A DNA stretch of 64,000 bases from Callipepla californica brunnescens. Lineage: Eukaryota > Chordata > Aves > Galliformes > Odontophoridae. Below, piece after piece: positions 31,961-45,839 of the stretch. Location: positions 58,427,233 through 58,491,232 of the forward strand of contig JALIRH010000002.1 in NCBI GenBank assembly GCA_023055505.1, given 5' to 3'. The position numbers and the translations under genes are program-made. The notes under the pieces are model-generated. The model saw only the letters and a list, made by a program, of their open reading frames with translations. It did no database searches and was not told where the DNA came from. Numbering within the stretch: position 1 is the first letter of the stretch; each line of letters opens with the position of its first letter.

Positions 31961-34287
31961 TATGAAAGGAGGGTGCTAATAAACAAACTCAATACAAATT
32001 ATTTTATGATTTTGTAGCAGATGAACTCATAGTACCAAAAGAGTGGAGTTAACATCCTTGCTTACATTACTGTATAGGATGTAGCAGTAACTCATCAATT
32101 GTATGATTTTTAATATATTTATTTCCTAATTTTGGAGTGTCATCAGAATACACTATATAATAGCACTGTTACTTTTCTCTATCATAGGTGTATAGCAGAA
32201 TTCATAGGCATGATATCTAAGAAGGTATTGTCAGTTATGGTAAGCAAGACGTATTAGTAAGCTAGTGAGATCTGGCAAGCACTGTGCCATCTTTATGAGA
32301 AAGTCATTTCCATGTCCAAGAAAGAATGAAGAGATGACTAAGACCTGAGGTATTGTCATCATTCAGTTGATTAACGGGATTTCCTACACAGCTGGTGCTT
32401 TAATGACCTGCTTCAGGGGATATACAAGAAGCAAACTTGCTTGTAGATGTGCAGGAGAGCACTGAGAATGTGAACTAGTTATTATCATGTGCTATACTTC
32501 ATAGTATTATTTTTCTGAACACACTAGTAAGAAAGAGTAGGATATAAGAAAATAGAAGAGTTTTTGTCTATGGTAAGACTAACATAGTTTATCTCTTGGC
32601 TAGCAGTGTACCAGGAGAGGCTCATGGCCCATTCCAAGATTAAGATCCTTAGTCACACGTTACAAAAAGCACAGAGAAAAGTCAACAAATATAAAATGCG
32701 TGAAAGGGTAATGGGAGAAATAATGGCTTTAAATATTTAGTAGTGTTGAAATGGGAGTGTTCTTTGACCTTTCTTAATCCTAATTATTGTTTATGAAAGA
32801 ACAAAAGCTACTAAAAAAATACACACTTGTGGAATTAACCAGAATTACATGGCATTCTGAAATCTTTCATAATTTTGTAATTGCTTAAAGTAATGATGTT
32901 TAGTGAACATAATTCACAGTAATTTCTTTATTCTTTCTTTGTCTGATCAATAATCTTCTTTGTAATATGTAACAGAATCATGAACTAAACAAAACTGTAC
33001 ACGTAAGTGTTCAAAACATTTCCATTTGTCTTTTGTTTCAGTAGGAATCCAAAACAAAGTTAATCTGATCAACGGGGATCAATAGAAAAGTGAGAGAAGA
33101 TTCTTATTTCTTTGAAGCCAGTGAAGGCAATGAAATAATCCTCCTAAACAATGAAGGCCTTTAATTCAGAGTCTTGAACACTGAAAGGCATTGTGAAGTG
33201 GGATTTGCAATGTTTCTGGTTTTAATTTAAACTGTACAAGCAGGTGCAGTAATGGGAGGTGAATTGCTCTTATTACAGTGTTGCAAAACTATAAGACAAA
33301 AAATACAGAAATATCCCAGACCTGTTTTATTAATGACTGGAATAGTAAAAACCGTCTGAAAAGAGCTTCTGAAAATACTTTTTTCTTTTCACTCTTTTCC
33401 CTTGTCCATTCCTTTCCAGGTTCAGTGTTCTTTCCTTTCTTTGTGATTCCCTCAGATTTACAAGCTGAATGACAATCACATTTTTTTGATTACTTATCTG
33501 TGTGCACTGGCCACCTGTGGGAACCAAGCCAGACAGCCCTTCAGTGTTCTACAAAAGGATGCCTTCATCTGAAACACTGATAGCGGACCATACTGCTGTG
33601 AGTGGTTCTGTGAATTTTCCAGACTGAAGAGTGCACTAGAAAGTGTGAAGTATGTTCACTACCATGAGCCACAGGAAGTACATCAGGTTGGGAGTGACCA
33701 AGGATGGATGAAGAGTTAATGGGGTGGGGATAAATTTCCCAAGCAAAGAAAACTGGACAGGCCTGAGCATTGCAATGAGAATCAAAGGAGAATTCAGGTC
33801 ATCATGCACATCTAAGGTGAGTCTCAATTTGGGACAGGAATGTAAGTTAGCAAAGTAAGATCAAATCTGGCAGAGGTAACCAGGGTTGCAGTCAGTCTGG
33901 TGGCCACTAGACAGTCCATAGCAATAAGACAACTCTGAAGTCAGGCTGTAAAGTCAATACATGCATCAGGGTCCATATTAGCAGAGTGCATGACCAGGTG
34001 TGACTGTGACAGAGCTGGAGATAGGCATTCTACAGCATAGCTCAGGCAAGGGCTGATGGCCCCAAGCTAAGCCCCTTGAGTAGGAGAGTGAAGGAGACCT
34101 ACTTGAGGCCCAGGATGCCAGTGCCTTCAGGGCCTTGGAAAACATATGGGACAGTTTCACAGCTGATCAGTAATCTGACAACAAGAGTAATGGGTGGATA
34201 TTTTGCCACACTTAACAGGAGACAAGATGCAAAGAGGTTCCCTCAGACTCATGTTCAGGCAGCAGATCAAGTTGGCCAAAGGAAAGC
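31961..34287. other. Gene-desert sequence
   Basis: No gene. 33.82-34.29 kb is less AT-rich and may be an unidentified repeat abutting the CR1 end at 34288; I could not assign it. Confidence 0.4.
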
Positions 34288-34400
34288 ATAGAATCATAGA
34301 ATGGTCTGAGTTGAAAAGGATCTCAAAGATCATCTAGTTTCAACCCCCCTGCAGGGGGGAGGCATGATGCCTCAGCCCTGTACATATCTTCAAATAGCAT
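34288..34400 (-). mobile_element. CR1 3'-end fragment
   Basis: ATAGAATCATAGAATGGTCT, then AAAAGGATCTCAAAGATCAT and CATCTAGTTTCAACCCCC: a clear CR1 terminus in reverse complement. Confidence 0.85.
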
Positions 34401-37400
34401 CTCCCCAAATAAGATCCTCTTTTTTTGGGAAACATGGGTGTATTTGATATGCACTGTTCATTTACTTGTGCAATTGCACATTCAGAGATAACATGTTTTA
34501 CACTAATTGGTTCAACGAAATTTGGAATTTAACAAATCCTAACGTTTAGAAACATCTTTTTCTTTAACAAAGACAACACAGGTAGTGTTTGCCTGGTCTG
34601 ACAGCACTGTGAGCTGTAGTCGATTCAGAAGTGCAAGAATGAGATTCTAACAACGTAAGAAAATAAAACATGCTATTTATCACTGCTGTAGTGTCACCAA
34701 CTTGTAATTTCTATTGTTCTTCAGAATAATGGGATTTATTGAAGCAGTTTATCCTCAAGTCACATGATAGATATTATGTTTGAAGAATGAAGAGAATTCT
34801 AAATAGTGAAATAGAAAAAAAAAGAGTAAAAATACCTTAAATTTAGTAGAAAAAACACAGGAGATCTGCACTTTAAAAACTTATTATCTTATTTTTGCAA
34901 AAAATAGAAATCAAGTACACATAGAAAACAAAAAGTTAAGTTATAAAACTCATACAAATCCAGATAGTTACATATTTATTGCCATGCACAAAAGGAAATA
35001 AATATAGTTGTACCTGTGAAATGTTTTCAAAAGCTGTACATCGAATCAAAGGATTAGATAAACCTGTTGGCCACTGCATCTGGGATATACACTAACACTC
35101 AATATTCACAAATCGTTAAATGACTGTTGGACACCTGAAATTCTATTGATTTCTAAAGCTCAATAATGTATGAAAGACAGATTCAAAAGAGCAGGCAAAT
35201 AAACAAGCAATTATGTAGTACTGAGTCTCTTAACGTACACAAAAGTCACTACAGTAGAAGCAAACATTCTGACCAGATAAATAACCTTAGTTCATTATGG
35301 CAGCAGCCATAACAGAAAATCTTTCAACTGATGATTGTTTAAAATTAAGGATGATATAATGAAAAGGAGTATTGTAAATCAAGCAATAGGGAATTTCAAG
35401 GATCACAAATCCTTGTCTGATATAAATTGCAACAATAAATTCTAACATATATTGTTTCATCAATAATGATTGTTACTAAGAAAATATGAATTGTAAACTA
35501 AAATTCCAAAAAGTTTAAATCATAGTGACTAGAAGTTTAATTCTTATTTAGTTTCCACCTTACTGGAAAGTGAACATAAGCAGTAAAAGTAAAGCTACAT
35601 GATTTTCTAAATAAATGTCTGTTTGCTTAGATTCTATGTGAAGTCAGCAAATAACACTCTTAAAGGAATAATCATGGCAATTAGACATAAAGAATTTGCC
35701 TTAATATTTGTCTCACAGATTTTTAGCATGACTTGAATGACACACATTCGTGTCTCAAGAATTCAACTGAAAACTATGGAAAGATACCAGTAAAAAACTG
35801 ATGTATGAGTTTCAGCACTTGGAAGAGGTTATCGTTCTCTGGATCTTCTCATGATTACCAAACACTTCAACAACAACTGCCTGAAATATGAGAAAAGTAA
35901 TTTTGAAAAAGTGCATTTTAAGATAAAATCCAGGAGTGCTGTGCCTTGTTTTTCATCTCACTGGAATTATTGGTTATCTCTTGAATGGCTTAACAGGGGT
36001 GGCCATTGTACTGTTAGGTTGGGTTCCAATTGTGGTGATGTCCATACGACCTAATTAGAGAAAAGATATATCAGATAAAACTGTAATATAAATATGAACT
36101 GCTCTGTCTAGCATTAACCTATTTTGATACAAACTGATCTGGTATCATGGGAAGCCAAGGAAGATTTTCTTCTGGTGTTTTACAAACAAAAGATGAGCAT
36201 TGCAAGACGACAGGAAAACACAAATCCAACAATGCTTTAATTGTCCTTGCAATGACTCTAGAGTACCTGCAGGGAATCTCATGCAATGCAAAGTACCACT
36301 AGTTCATTCCAGTTCCCTCTAGGAGGTAGCTCACAATGGATGTGTTGGCTAGTAACTTTGTCCTATGACTTAGTCAGATGCCAAAGCAATGTTTTGCATA
36401 AGTTGCCACACATTTCTGCTGCCTAAGGAAAAATTCTCTTGTTGCACACAGCCTGTTCCCCTCACTTGAGAAAAGTCAGAAAAAATGCCAGATGAAAAGT
36501 ACAAAAAATTTATCTCTGTTTCAGGGATTAAAGTTTTGCTGTCCTTTATATCTTCAGTGGGTTCTGTTAAAGTCAACTCTATATTCTCCTATGAGAGGCA
36601 CTGAGTAATAAACAGTTTTGGCAGTTGATACAGAGAATATTGGTGTGGAAAGTCTGTAACTACCCAGATCAAAGAGGAACTACAATGTTGGGTATGTAAT
36701 TGGCAGTACCATCTGATGCCACTGACTGTGTGGTATTAGTGATCACCTATGAAGATAGATTATTCTTAAATGATGATCTTAAATTATTTTGCAGTTCTTC
36801 AAAAGACTGTATGTGAAGTTTCATGTCCATTCTTTATAGGTCTTGAATGCTTCCACAGAATATTCTAATTTATATCCTATTCAATATACTTTGAGGTTTC
36901 ACGGAAAGCAGAGGTTTCTTGGAAAAAGACAGCATGAATAGTAGATCCAATGCCTTTGCAGTAAGTCAAGAAGGAAGCATAATTTCTATGAACCATATGA
37001 ATGCTTGGTTTAATAGTGGTTGTCTTCTGTGTGACAGATGTATATCTTCTGTTTAGATGGTAGCAATGTTGTCTGATACTAAGGGCACATAAAAATCTAA
37101 TCTCTTGCTTTTCTTTTATATGACTGGAGCTAAGAAATGTGTTAAAGGGAAGCAATTTCAGAGTTTGTTGATCAGTTTCATTCTAACAATAAGAAATTAA
37201 TTACTAAAATATATTAAGAGATAAGTAAGTTATTTTTTCCCTCTGCTTTTCCAGTGCTATACATTCACTACGTGTGTTATTCAGGCAGCGAAGACTCCAT
37301 CCATTACAACTGAAAATGTTTGCTTGAGTCATCACTGCTTAAGAAATAGTAAAGTATGAGCACAGAGATTAAATAAATATGAAAGTTTAAATATTGCATT

Positions 37401-38599
37401 TAGGATGGTAGAAATGTACCACATGCTTTACAACAAACCAGTTATTTATCTTCCCTTAACCAATTATGATTCCATGAATACACTTTCCCCAAGTCTTGTA
37501 TTTTTTCTGTCATACACTTTAGGTCAGGGCCTTGATAGAAGAGAATTAAGGATTGCACTGCTGCCCAGATTCTTCTTTTCAAAAATCAAGAGATTGTATT
37601 TTTAGCCAGTCCTCACGAGAACTTGTGATGCTGGATTCTTCTGGTTATTCTCAACTCCTGTATTTTTACCGAGAAACTGTGGTGAAACATGAAAGAATGT
37701 CCTCCTCAAATCCTGTTTCTGTGACTGAGCCGACTGAAAACTAGCTATTTTTCCTAGTTCTCACTTGCAGAACCTGACAAAATTCCTTCTTTCTCCTATG
37801 ATTTTTTTTTGTTGTTGTTTATTTTTTGAAGGGGGAACTAAGCTGATCAGTTCTCTAACTATAAGTAGCTGCATATGGTAAAAATAACACTGGTTAGCAA
37901 CCAGGTGAATACCAAACCTTCCTTCAAATGCCACAGCCTTTACTGATGTGAAGGTTTGCATGCAGCACCATCTGTCAGGGGTGTTCATTTATCATTAACC
38001 AACTGGGGAGACAACATGAGCCAATTACCATCAGGAGAGAGACTGCATCTCTGATTTAAGTACTGTATATTTGTTTCAAGGAAAAATTATAAGCAAAATG
38101 TAGGGCTAAATGTATTAAATAAATAATCTGTTCTGAGTCAGATTCTGCTACGTTTACTTATAGAGAGAAGTGATGAATTTGGCAACTGATGAGGCACTCC
38201 AACTGGTGTGAAATATTACCTGAACCAAATGTAAAGATCAGAATTTTGCAGTTTTGTGGGAAATATCATGAACTGTTTAAACATGGGAGACAATAACTAG
38301 AAAGACTCCCAATAACAGTGGAGAGGTCATTTCATTCTGGTGCAGTCTGTGTAGAAGGACTGTGTGGATAGCTTACTATTCCATTTTTAAGAAGCTCAGT
38401 TGCTGATATTCAGTAATGATTTTCAAAGCCTTAAATCCAGCCAAGCTTAAATTAAATTTTTAAGGGACAGCAGACCATACTACTGGCCCCTGCTGCATTT
38501 GTGCCTCCTACCTCAAAACGTATTTGAGGATCCTGTAAGAGTTTGCACCAAGCAACCAGTAAGAAATAACATATAAAAACCATGCAGGTAAAAGTTAAT
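34401..38599. other. Gene-desert sequence
   Basis: AT-rich; only short chance frames. Nothing recognised. Confidence 0.55.
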
Positions 38600-38790
38600 A
38601 CAGGTAAAAGAGGACCTCAAGTGATCCCCAGTCCATCTTCCTGCTAAAAGAGGGATCAGTTGTGAGATCAAATCAGGCTGTTAGAGGTTTTATCTAGTAA
38701 GTTCCTGAAACCCCCCAAAGACAGAGCCTTTCTGGGTGATCTATTCACAGTCTTGACTGTATTCAAAGTGATGATAGTGTCTTCAAGATG
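38600..38790 (-). mobile_element. Diverged CR1 3' fragment
   Basis: GAGGACCTCAAGTGATCC, CAGTCCATCTTCCTGC and CTTTCTGGGTGATCTATTC follow the order of an old CR1 3' region in reverse complement. Strongly decayed; boundaries approximate. Confidence 0.45.
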
Positions 38791-40403
38791 TCCAAAATGG
38801 CACCTTTTGTTTCTCTTTTTGTCTCTTGTTCTTTCAAATGACTGAACAATTTCAACTGAAACTGTTCTTTATTTGAAAGAGGTTCCCCTGGTTCTATTTT
38901 GTTTACAATTTGATTCAGAGGGCATTTTAACAAAACTTTTAAATCTGGGCATGCCAAATGAAGTATGTGGATACATGTTTAGGCATATGGGACCTTTTGA
39001 TACATCTGTGTTAGGATGGAGACGGTAGAGGTTTTGAAGATCTTGATACTGGAGTAAGTACTCAAAATTTGCAGTAGATACTAAAGGACTTTTGCACCAC
39101 TATTTTCCTGTCCTTAGGCGAGTAGGACTTACTGTCAGTAAGAGTATTCACAAATTTCATGAGACTGGCACTCTTAAGAATTTGTTTGTGATTTGAACAA
39201 AGAGAGATTTGGAAGTGTTAGTATCTTGTGTATTTTCAGCTTTGTGATGGGATTCACATTAATGAGAACATCTGACTCAGAATGTTAATGCTTATTGTCA
39301 TATGAGATAAAACAAATAGATTAACTGATAACAGCATCATATTGTGCAGCTGATCTTTTTCACACAATGTACTATTTCCATGGAAAATAGCAACAACAAT
39401 AAAAAACTTCCTTTGGACAGTTAATTAACAAATTTATATCAATTAACTTTAAACCATTATTAAGTGAAAAAAAGAAAAAAAAAAAAAAAGAAAAAACCCC
39501 AAAAACACAGGAGTTTAAATCAACTATGATTTCAATTGTATATTCCATGCTGAGCATCTCCATCATGACAAACTATATCTAAGGATTGCTAATGACAGGT
39601 TGAACAGAGGGTTAGAGAAAGTTATGTGGCACTTTACTTACTGTTTCTTCTGAATTTGGCATGAAGAACTGAGATTTTATGATCAGCTAAATAAAAATTT
39701 TTAGAATCTAATACAGCAGCTACCATTCTCCCTTCTTACTACTTTTTATTGTCTATCCTCTTTGAAACCAATTCTGAACACATTCTTCCAGGAAAATTGC
39801 ACTCAAACCTTTTTTTTTTTTTTTTTCAGTTTAAAAATGTGGCATGCCAAATCATCAGTTTGTTTAGTGACCAGAAAAACATAACCTTCTGAAACACTTC
39901 CCTTGCACTGCATGCAGTTTTCCTTTCTATTTTCACAACTTTGCCATTATATTTGAATAATCTAACATCTGGTTTTGAACATATAAACATAATTAAATGT
40001 GAATGCATTCATACATTAACTGTAAACTGCCATGATACTTTATTTCATTTAGCTGCTTTATGTCTGGTTTTGCTTAGAGTAATGGATGCCAAGAAGCAGA
40101 AGTTCCTCAGCTTTTATTTACAGTTGCTCCTCAAATCTCTAGCTATCATTTTTGCAACACATACATCTTTAAGTCATGATACTTCTTCAGAATTTCAATG
40201 CAAGAAATTAAAAATATGGATGATCTATTAGATCAACCCTGGAACATGTAGAATTTGGAAGATACATCAAGTCCCAATGGTTTAATCTGACCCAGTGGTT
40301 GAGAGGCAGCAACTACTTGTCTGTTCAATACATTAATTGCTGAAGATTCATTTGGGTTGGCAGTGCAAGCAGAGGTAAGCACAGAGCAGTTGATGTGTTA
40401 TAA
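38791..40403. other. Gene-desert sequence
   Basis: AT-rich, with A/T homopolymers near 39475-39490 and 39811-39827. No gene or repeat recognised. Confidence 0.55.
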
Positions 40404-41110
40404 TCTTAGATTAACCCAAGTTGAAAGGGACTTACATGAATCATTGAGTCCAACACTTCCCTGCGTACAGGACAACCTGAAAATCTAGCCAAGCATGGAG
40501 AGAATTATCCAAACACTCCCCAAACTTCAGCAGCTTGGGGCTGTGACCACTGCTCTGGGGAGCCTGTTGCAGTGCCTGAACACCCCCTGATGAAGAACCT
40601 GTCCCTAACCCCCAGCTGCCTCTCCCCTAACACAGCTCCATGCCGTTCCCTTGGGCCCTGTTGCTGTCACACAGAGCAGAACTCAGCTCTGCCCTTCCTC
40701 TCCCTGTGAGAGCTGCAGCAGCCCTCAGGCCTCCCCTCTGAGACCAGGGAGCTCAGTCACTCCTCATACTCCTTGCTCTCCAGACCCTCCCCCATCTCTA
40801 TAGCCATCCTTTGGACAGTCACTGTCCTGTCACTGTGGTGCCCAAAGCCGAACACTTCTTGAGGTGAGGTCACACCAGCGCAGAACAACCCTTTCCTTGC
40901 CCAGCTGGAAGTGCTGAGCCTGATGCACCCCAGGCTATTGTTGGTCCTTTGGGCTAGTGGTGCACACTAACCCTGGGGCCTGTCTACTGCTACAGGGGGC
41001 ACAGATTTTCCTAATTTAGTATCACCTGCAAACTTAGTATGCATTTGAGTCCTTCATTCAGATCATTTATAGAAACATCAGTGAGAACTGACCCTTACTG
41101 TCCTATTCTG
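40404..41110 (-). mobile_element. CR1 LINE fragment, about 0.7 kb
   Basis: Reverse-complement CR1 running from the 3' end (AAGTTGAAAGGGACTTACAT, GAGTCCAACACTTCCCTG) through GGGGAGCCTGTTGCAGTGCC to the ORF2 region (GTATCACCTGCAAACTTAGT). 5'-truncated, no usable frame. Confidence 0.88.
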
Positions 41111-41376
41111 TGGCAGACATATTTCAAGAGGAAATAGCTCATACAAGGAGCTGTTACTATATGGAGGTACTGTACTGGAAGTTGATCACATCTAAGGTGG
41201 TGTGCTTATGGATTGAAGATGTGGAGAAGAATTGGGGATGAGTACTAGTGGATGAAAATATCTTTACTGACAGAGCTGGCCTTTGTCAGCAAAGGATGTT
41301 GATATGCTCCAGCATAAAGATTGTACTGGATGGTATACTAATAAGAAATACTACTCTTGCTATAGCCCTAGCCACC

Positions 41377-41452
41377 TTTTTATTTTTATTTATTCATTTT
41401 TATTTTTATTTTATTTTTATTTTTATTTTTTATTTTTTTATTTTTTATTTTT
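41377..41452. repeat. (TTTTA)n low-complexity array
   Basis: About 75 bp of variable TTTTA/TTTTTA units. Confidence 0.9.
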
Positions 41453-41769
41453 CCACATTTCTTGTCATACTGTGCTTCTCTAGTGTTCTAACTGAATTTT
41501 TTTAGCTTTCCCATCAATTCACTTACCAGCAACTTTTAGAGGGTCTAATAGGAAAGATGTTCCAATTGAAGTGGTAGCATTGTCTGTGGTTCATGCTATT
41601 TCTTTACAAAGGTTTGGTCTTAGGAATATGCAAATATGACTTTTCCCTTTTTCAGTCAAGAAACAGGTAGCATTTAGATGTGGTCTAATTTAAGCCCAGT
41701 CCTGAATTCCCTTATGATCATGGAAGAATTGTAAATTTACCCTCCAGAAGTTTGGGAGGGCATCTTCTA

Positions 41770-41785
41770 AAATATATATATAATT

Positions 41786-41820
<35 letters not shown>

Positions 41821-41824
41821 TAAT
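41770..41824. repeat. (TA)n array
   Basis: TA dinucleotide array with an ATTC interruption; self-complementary and cruciform-prone. Confidence 0.9.
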
Positions 41825-43495
41825 TGTGATACAATTTTCACAAAACTACCTCAAATTTAGAATATTTCTCCCTTACTGAATTAAATATATATGAATTTAT
41901 ATTTCCTATGGGAATGAAAAAGCTGTCAGAAAATCATAGGAGATTAACATATTGTTAAAATCTCAGTTTTGAAAGTGGAAATAAACCATGGAAGCTCACC
42001 CCAGAGCATTAAACACTCCTGTAAATACCCACACATTTCATTCTTGATACTTTTATTGGTTTTCGAATGGGAAGAATATCTCACTCACTCCGGTCATCAT
42101 AAATTTTAAGACCCAGCTTCAGCCCTTCTGTGTGTTCTCTCTCCAGTATTCTTTTCCTCTCACTTGTCGAAGTTAAAATGTGTTTTGAGACAGAAAGTCA
42201 GTAACAGACAACTGTCTTTCTGTAAAATATAGTGAGGTTATTCTGTACAAATGGAATGAACCTCATTTTTTCATTTCAGATCAAAGTAGAAATCTTTTGA
42301 AGTTTAGCTATTTGATAAAAAAAGGGCTTTATAACAAGCAGATATAGAAGTTAATAGGACATAGAGATATTTTATTAAACTGCAAACCATTATTAATATT
42401 GCAGTTTTAACTTGAAAGAAATATGTGAAATGACACCGGAAATTAATTAGATTATTTCATCATTCTTTTACATTATAAACTTTGATACACTTGCATAGAT
42501 ATATAGGTACATTGATAAAAAGACACAAAGACAAACAGAATTTTAATGAGTGGGGAGCTTTTATCTACTATCACTTTGTGACTTAATTTTTTCTGTTTAT
42601 ACTGCCTATTGATTCCAGTTGAAACCTGCTGTTTTAATGTTGTTATTGATATTCTCTCTGGGTTTTCTTCTAATTCTGGCATTGATATTACCTTGATCGG
42701 ATTTAGTTTATTTGAATTGCCTGTAGGTTTCAGTCTCCGGAGTTTTTCACTGCTTATAGACATGCAAAGATAAAACCTCTCTTTTTATCTAAAAATCCTT
42801 GAGAGACTCTGAAAGATACAGCCATTTTCTGAGAACATTAAAAAGAAAGATACAACAATCAAAAGGAATATACTTCTCACCCAGCCTATTCAAGACATCA
42901 CTTCTATACACACTGCATATTCCCTGACATACACAGACTTCTAATCCAGTCAGTTCCATTTTACATTTGGAAACTGTGTGTGGAGAAATGGTTTTGTCAT
43001 AAAGTCACAAGTGGCTCCAAGTTCCATGTCACAGGCTGCACTTCACTTGAAAGCCTCTGGTGCTGACCAATTTGGAACTGGATCCGCTATATGCAGTGCT
43101 CCATTTTATTCATTTTTGCACCCTGGTGAAAAATCAGGCTTCAGTGCATTCTTTGAATATAAAAGAACCTTCTCCCTCCACCCCTCCCTCCATCCACCAC
43201 TCAATTCCTTTCCAATGTGAGAAGTTAAAAGGTAACTAAAGGTAATTTCTGTAGATAATTACTGTAAATTTCTACTTCTGGATTTTCCTTCCTCCCAAAA
43301 AGAAATATAGTAATGTTTCAATTAAATATAAATCTGAACAATCTCATCTTTCATTTAGAGACTTACACTTTCCAAATGATCAGTTTCTTTCCTTGTAGAA
43401 GTCAAAAATCAAAGGAAAAAAACCTGTACCTCTTCTTTCTGTCTTTATTTTTTAATCTTTCCATCTCTAACTTGTTTTCTTTCTCTTTGTAAGTT

Positions 43496-43518
43496 TTGTT
43501 TGTTTGTTTGTTTGTTTG
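43496..43518. repeat. (GTTT)n microsatellite
   Basis: About six GTTT units. Confidence 0.85.
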
Positions 43519-45839
43519 CCTTTAATTTATTTTATTTTGGCTTGAGTTCAATGTTCTTTTCTTTACTGGTTTTGTTTTCTGCTTTTCTCTTCCTCTAGGC
43601 CTATAGTTTATTTTCTTCTCTTTGTTCTGGCTCTTTTGTCATCTTACAGTATGCTTTTGAGGAAATAATTATTTTGTGGGAAATAATGAACACTTTTCAA
43701 TTCTGTAATTAAAGTCAGGTAAAGACTATGAATATATATATGTGTAAACATGTGTCTGTTTGCACATGATTTATTTCCTCTGTCCAACTGTCATAGAGCA
43801 GTTATACTAAGAGTTTGACAGCCTACAGATTTCTTTAAGAACTAACAGTCATCTTGCTCAGTGTAACATAGTGAACAGAAAGATGTTGAAACTCTCTGAA
43901 ACACTGAAACACTGAATCACCTTGGTTTCATCATAAATTTAATTTTTAATTACATCAACAGCAAATAGTAATAGAAAAGTGAATTGGAGATTGTGGCAAA
44001 AATACTATTCCTTTAAAGGAGAGAATGATGGATTATGATGAGCTATGGGAAAAGTGCAGAGGGAGAAGAAGCTGTGTTTACCTTTTCATACAATTTTCCC
44101 TGTTGGTCATATGCACAAGATCATCAGCACCACTGTGTGAACCATAGAGTTATGGTGCTTTCTGATAGCAGAAATGAAAGTGGGAGGTGGGGGTATCTAA
44201 CAGGTTTGTGTGTATAAATGATAGACAAGGAGAGAATTTTCTCATTTGAGAAACCACCTGACCCACAGTTCTTCCAATCTTACAGACCCCACACTTCCTG
44301 CTGACACCTCCATACCTTTTTCTTTAAAACCACCCAGTGCCTTTCAGCCTGGACTCCTGACTTAACCATTGCATCTCTCCTTTCCATCACCAAATCATTT
44401 TCCTGCTCTCACTGGTTCGGAATAATCTTGTTCTCATCCTGGGGCTCTGTTTTTATTTTAGACTTCATCCTGCAAATCCTTTCCCAGTTTCTGTATCAAT
44501 GACCAGACTCTTCTGTCACTTTTCACACTTGAGTTCCCCCATCCTTTGGCCCAACAGTTCCTTCTTTCCTTCCCTCCAGTATTCCTAGAGACATCGCCAA
44601 ACTCACAAAAGTTACAAGCTCATCCAACACAGTAGCCACTGTGGGAGCCTTTTACTCCAAGGATCTGACACTCAGCTGTTTCTGGGAACCTGCAGTTTTG
44701 TGACTTGCATGCATTTTTATTCCAGCTTTCACTTCTGCAAATACCACTACCTTCTTGGCCTCTTTTTTTTCTTTTTTCTCCAAAAATTCTCACTACTGGA
44801 TCACATTCTCGTCAGAAGATAAGTGGCAAAGTAGAACAAGCATCTCAGCTTCCCTAGGAATTAAAGCCTGATATATTTCCTGGAAAAAAATGTTTCATGC
44901 TTCATGTAAAAGTGCAATGTTTAAGGACTACCAGAAAGTTGATGTGGCTCTTGGGATCTCTGTAACTCTATTGTTGCTGTATGCTCTTCATTCTGTATCA
45001 GTTTTCTGTAGAAGAAGCCCTTTTCCAGCATATATTCAAGAAGATATATGCATGTCTTAGTATCCTGGAAACTAGGACTTTATGTGGTTGTTTTTTGTTT
45101 GTTTGTTTGCAAGGCAGTGATCTTCCACCAGCTCCAATAAAGTATACAATCCATAGGCAAGAATGACAAAAGCAGAAAGGTTCCAAGTATATGTTCTTCA
45201 AGAAAATCACAGAAAGCTCACACATACTTTCCAGAACTGCTGGAGTGACTTTGAGGCGATTACAACATGTTATAAGCAAAAAATGAAGGTAATGGTGAAA
45301 CTGCTGTTGCTGTATTCTTGTGATATGGACTTGCTTTTCTTGAAGAGCGTGGGTAGTAAAATACAAAATTAAGAAAAGACAAGTTTTAGTCCCAAACCAC
45401 TGATGTCGGCCAAAAATCATTCAGAAAACCATGCAGTTATTGAGAAAGAATACAGTATGAGAGAAGGAATGTGTATTTCTGGCAGAGAATAAAAAAATTA
45501 GGAAGAAAAGGCTATTTTCTTCCTTAGAAGGTTTATCTTTATCAGGATGCGACAAGGGAAGCACTCGGAACTAAAAAGTTGTCCTTTTTCAGGAATCATG
45601 GAATTGAAACTGGGTGGCACCTTGTGTGGAAGTGTCACACTGTCTCACACATAAAATATGGTTGTATCTTCTCAGCAAAGATTTTCACTTCATTTTGAGA
45701 ACATCTTACAGAGTTCCTGTAAATAGTGAGAAGAAGATACTAACAGGAGATTCTGAGAATTGGACAGATGTGTTATACAAGGTACTGTTTCCAACAGCCC
45801 AGTGTACAAAGTTACATTAAACTTTCTGAGTTTATTTTC

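Larger units (their letters stand above)
41111..45839. other. Gene-desert sequence
   Basis: Microsatellites at 41.4, 41.8 and 43.5 kb; a pyrimidine-rich stretch at 44.25-44.70 kb. No credible coding region. Confidence 0.5.
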
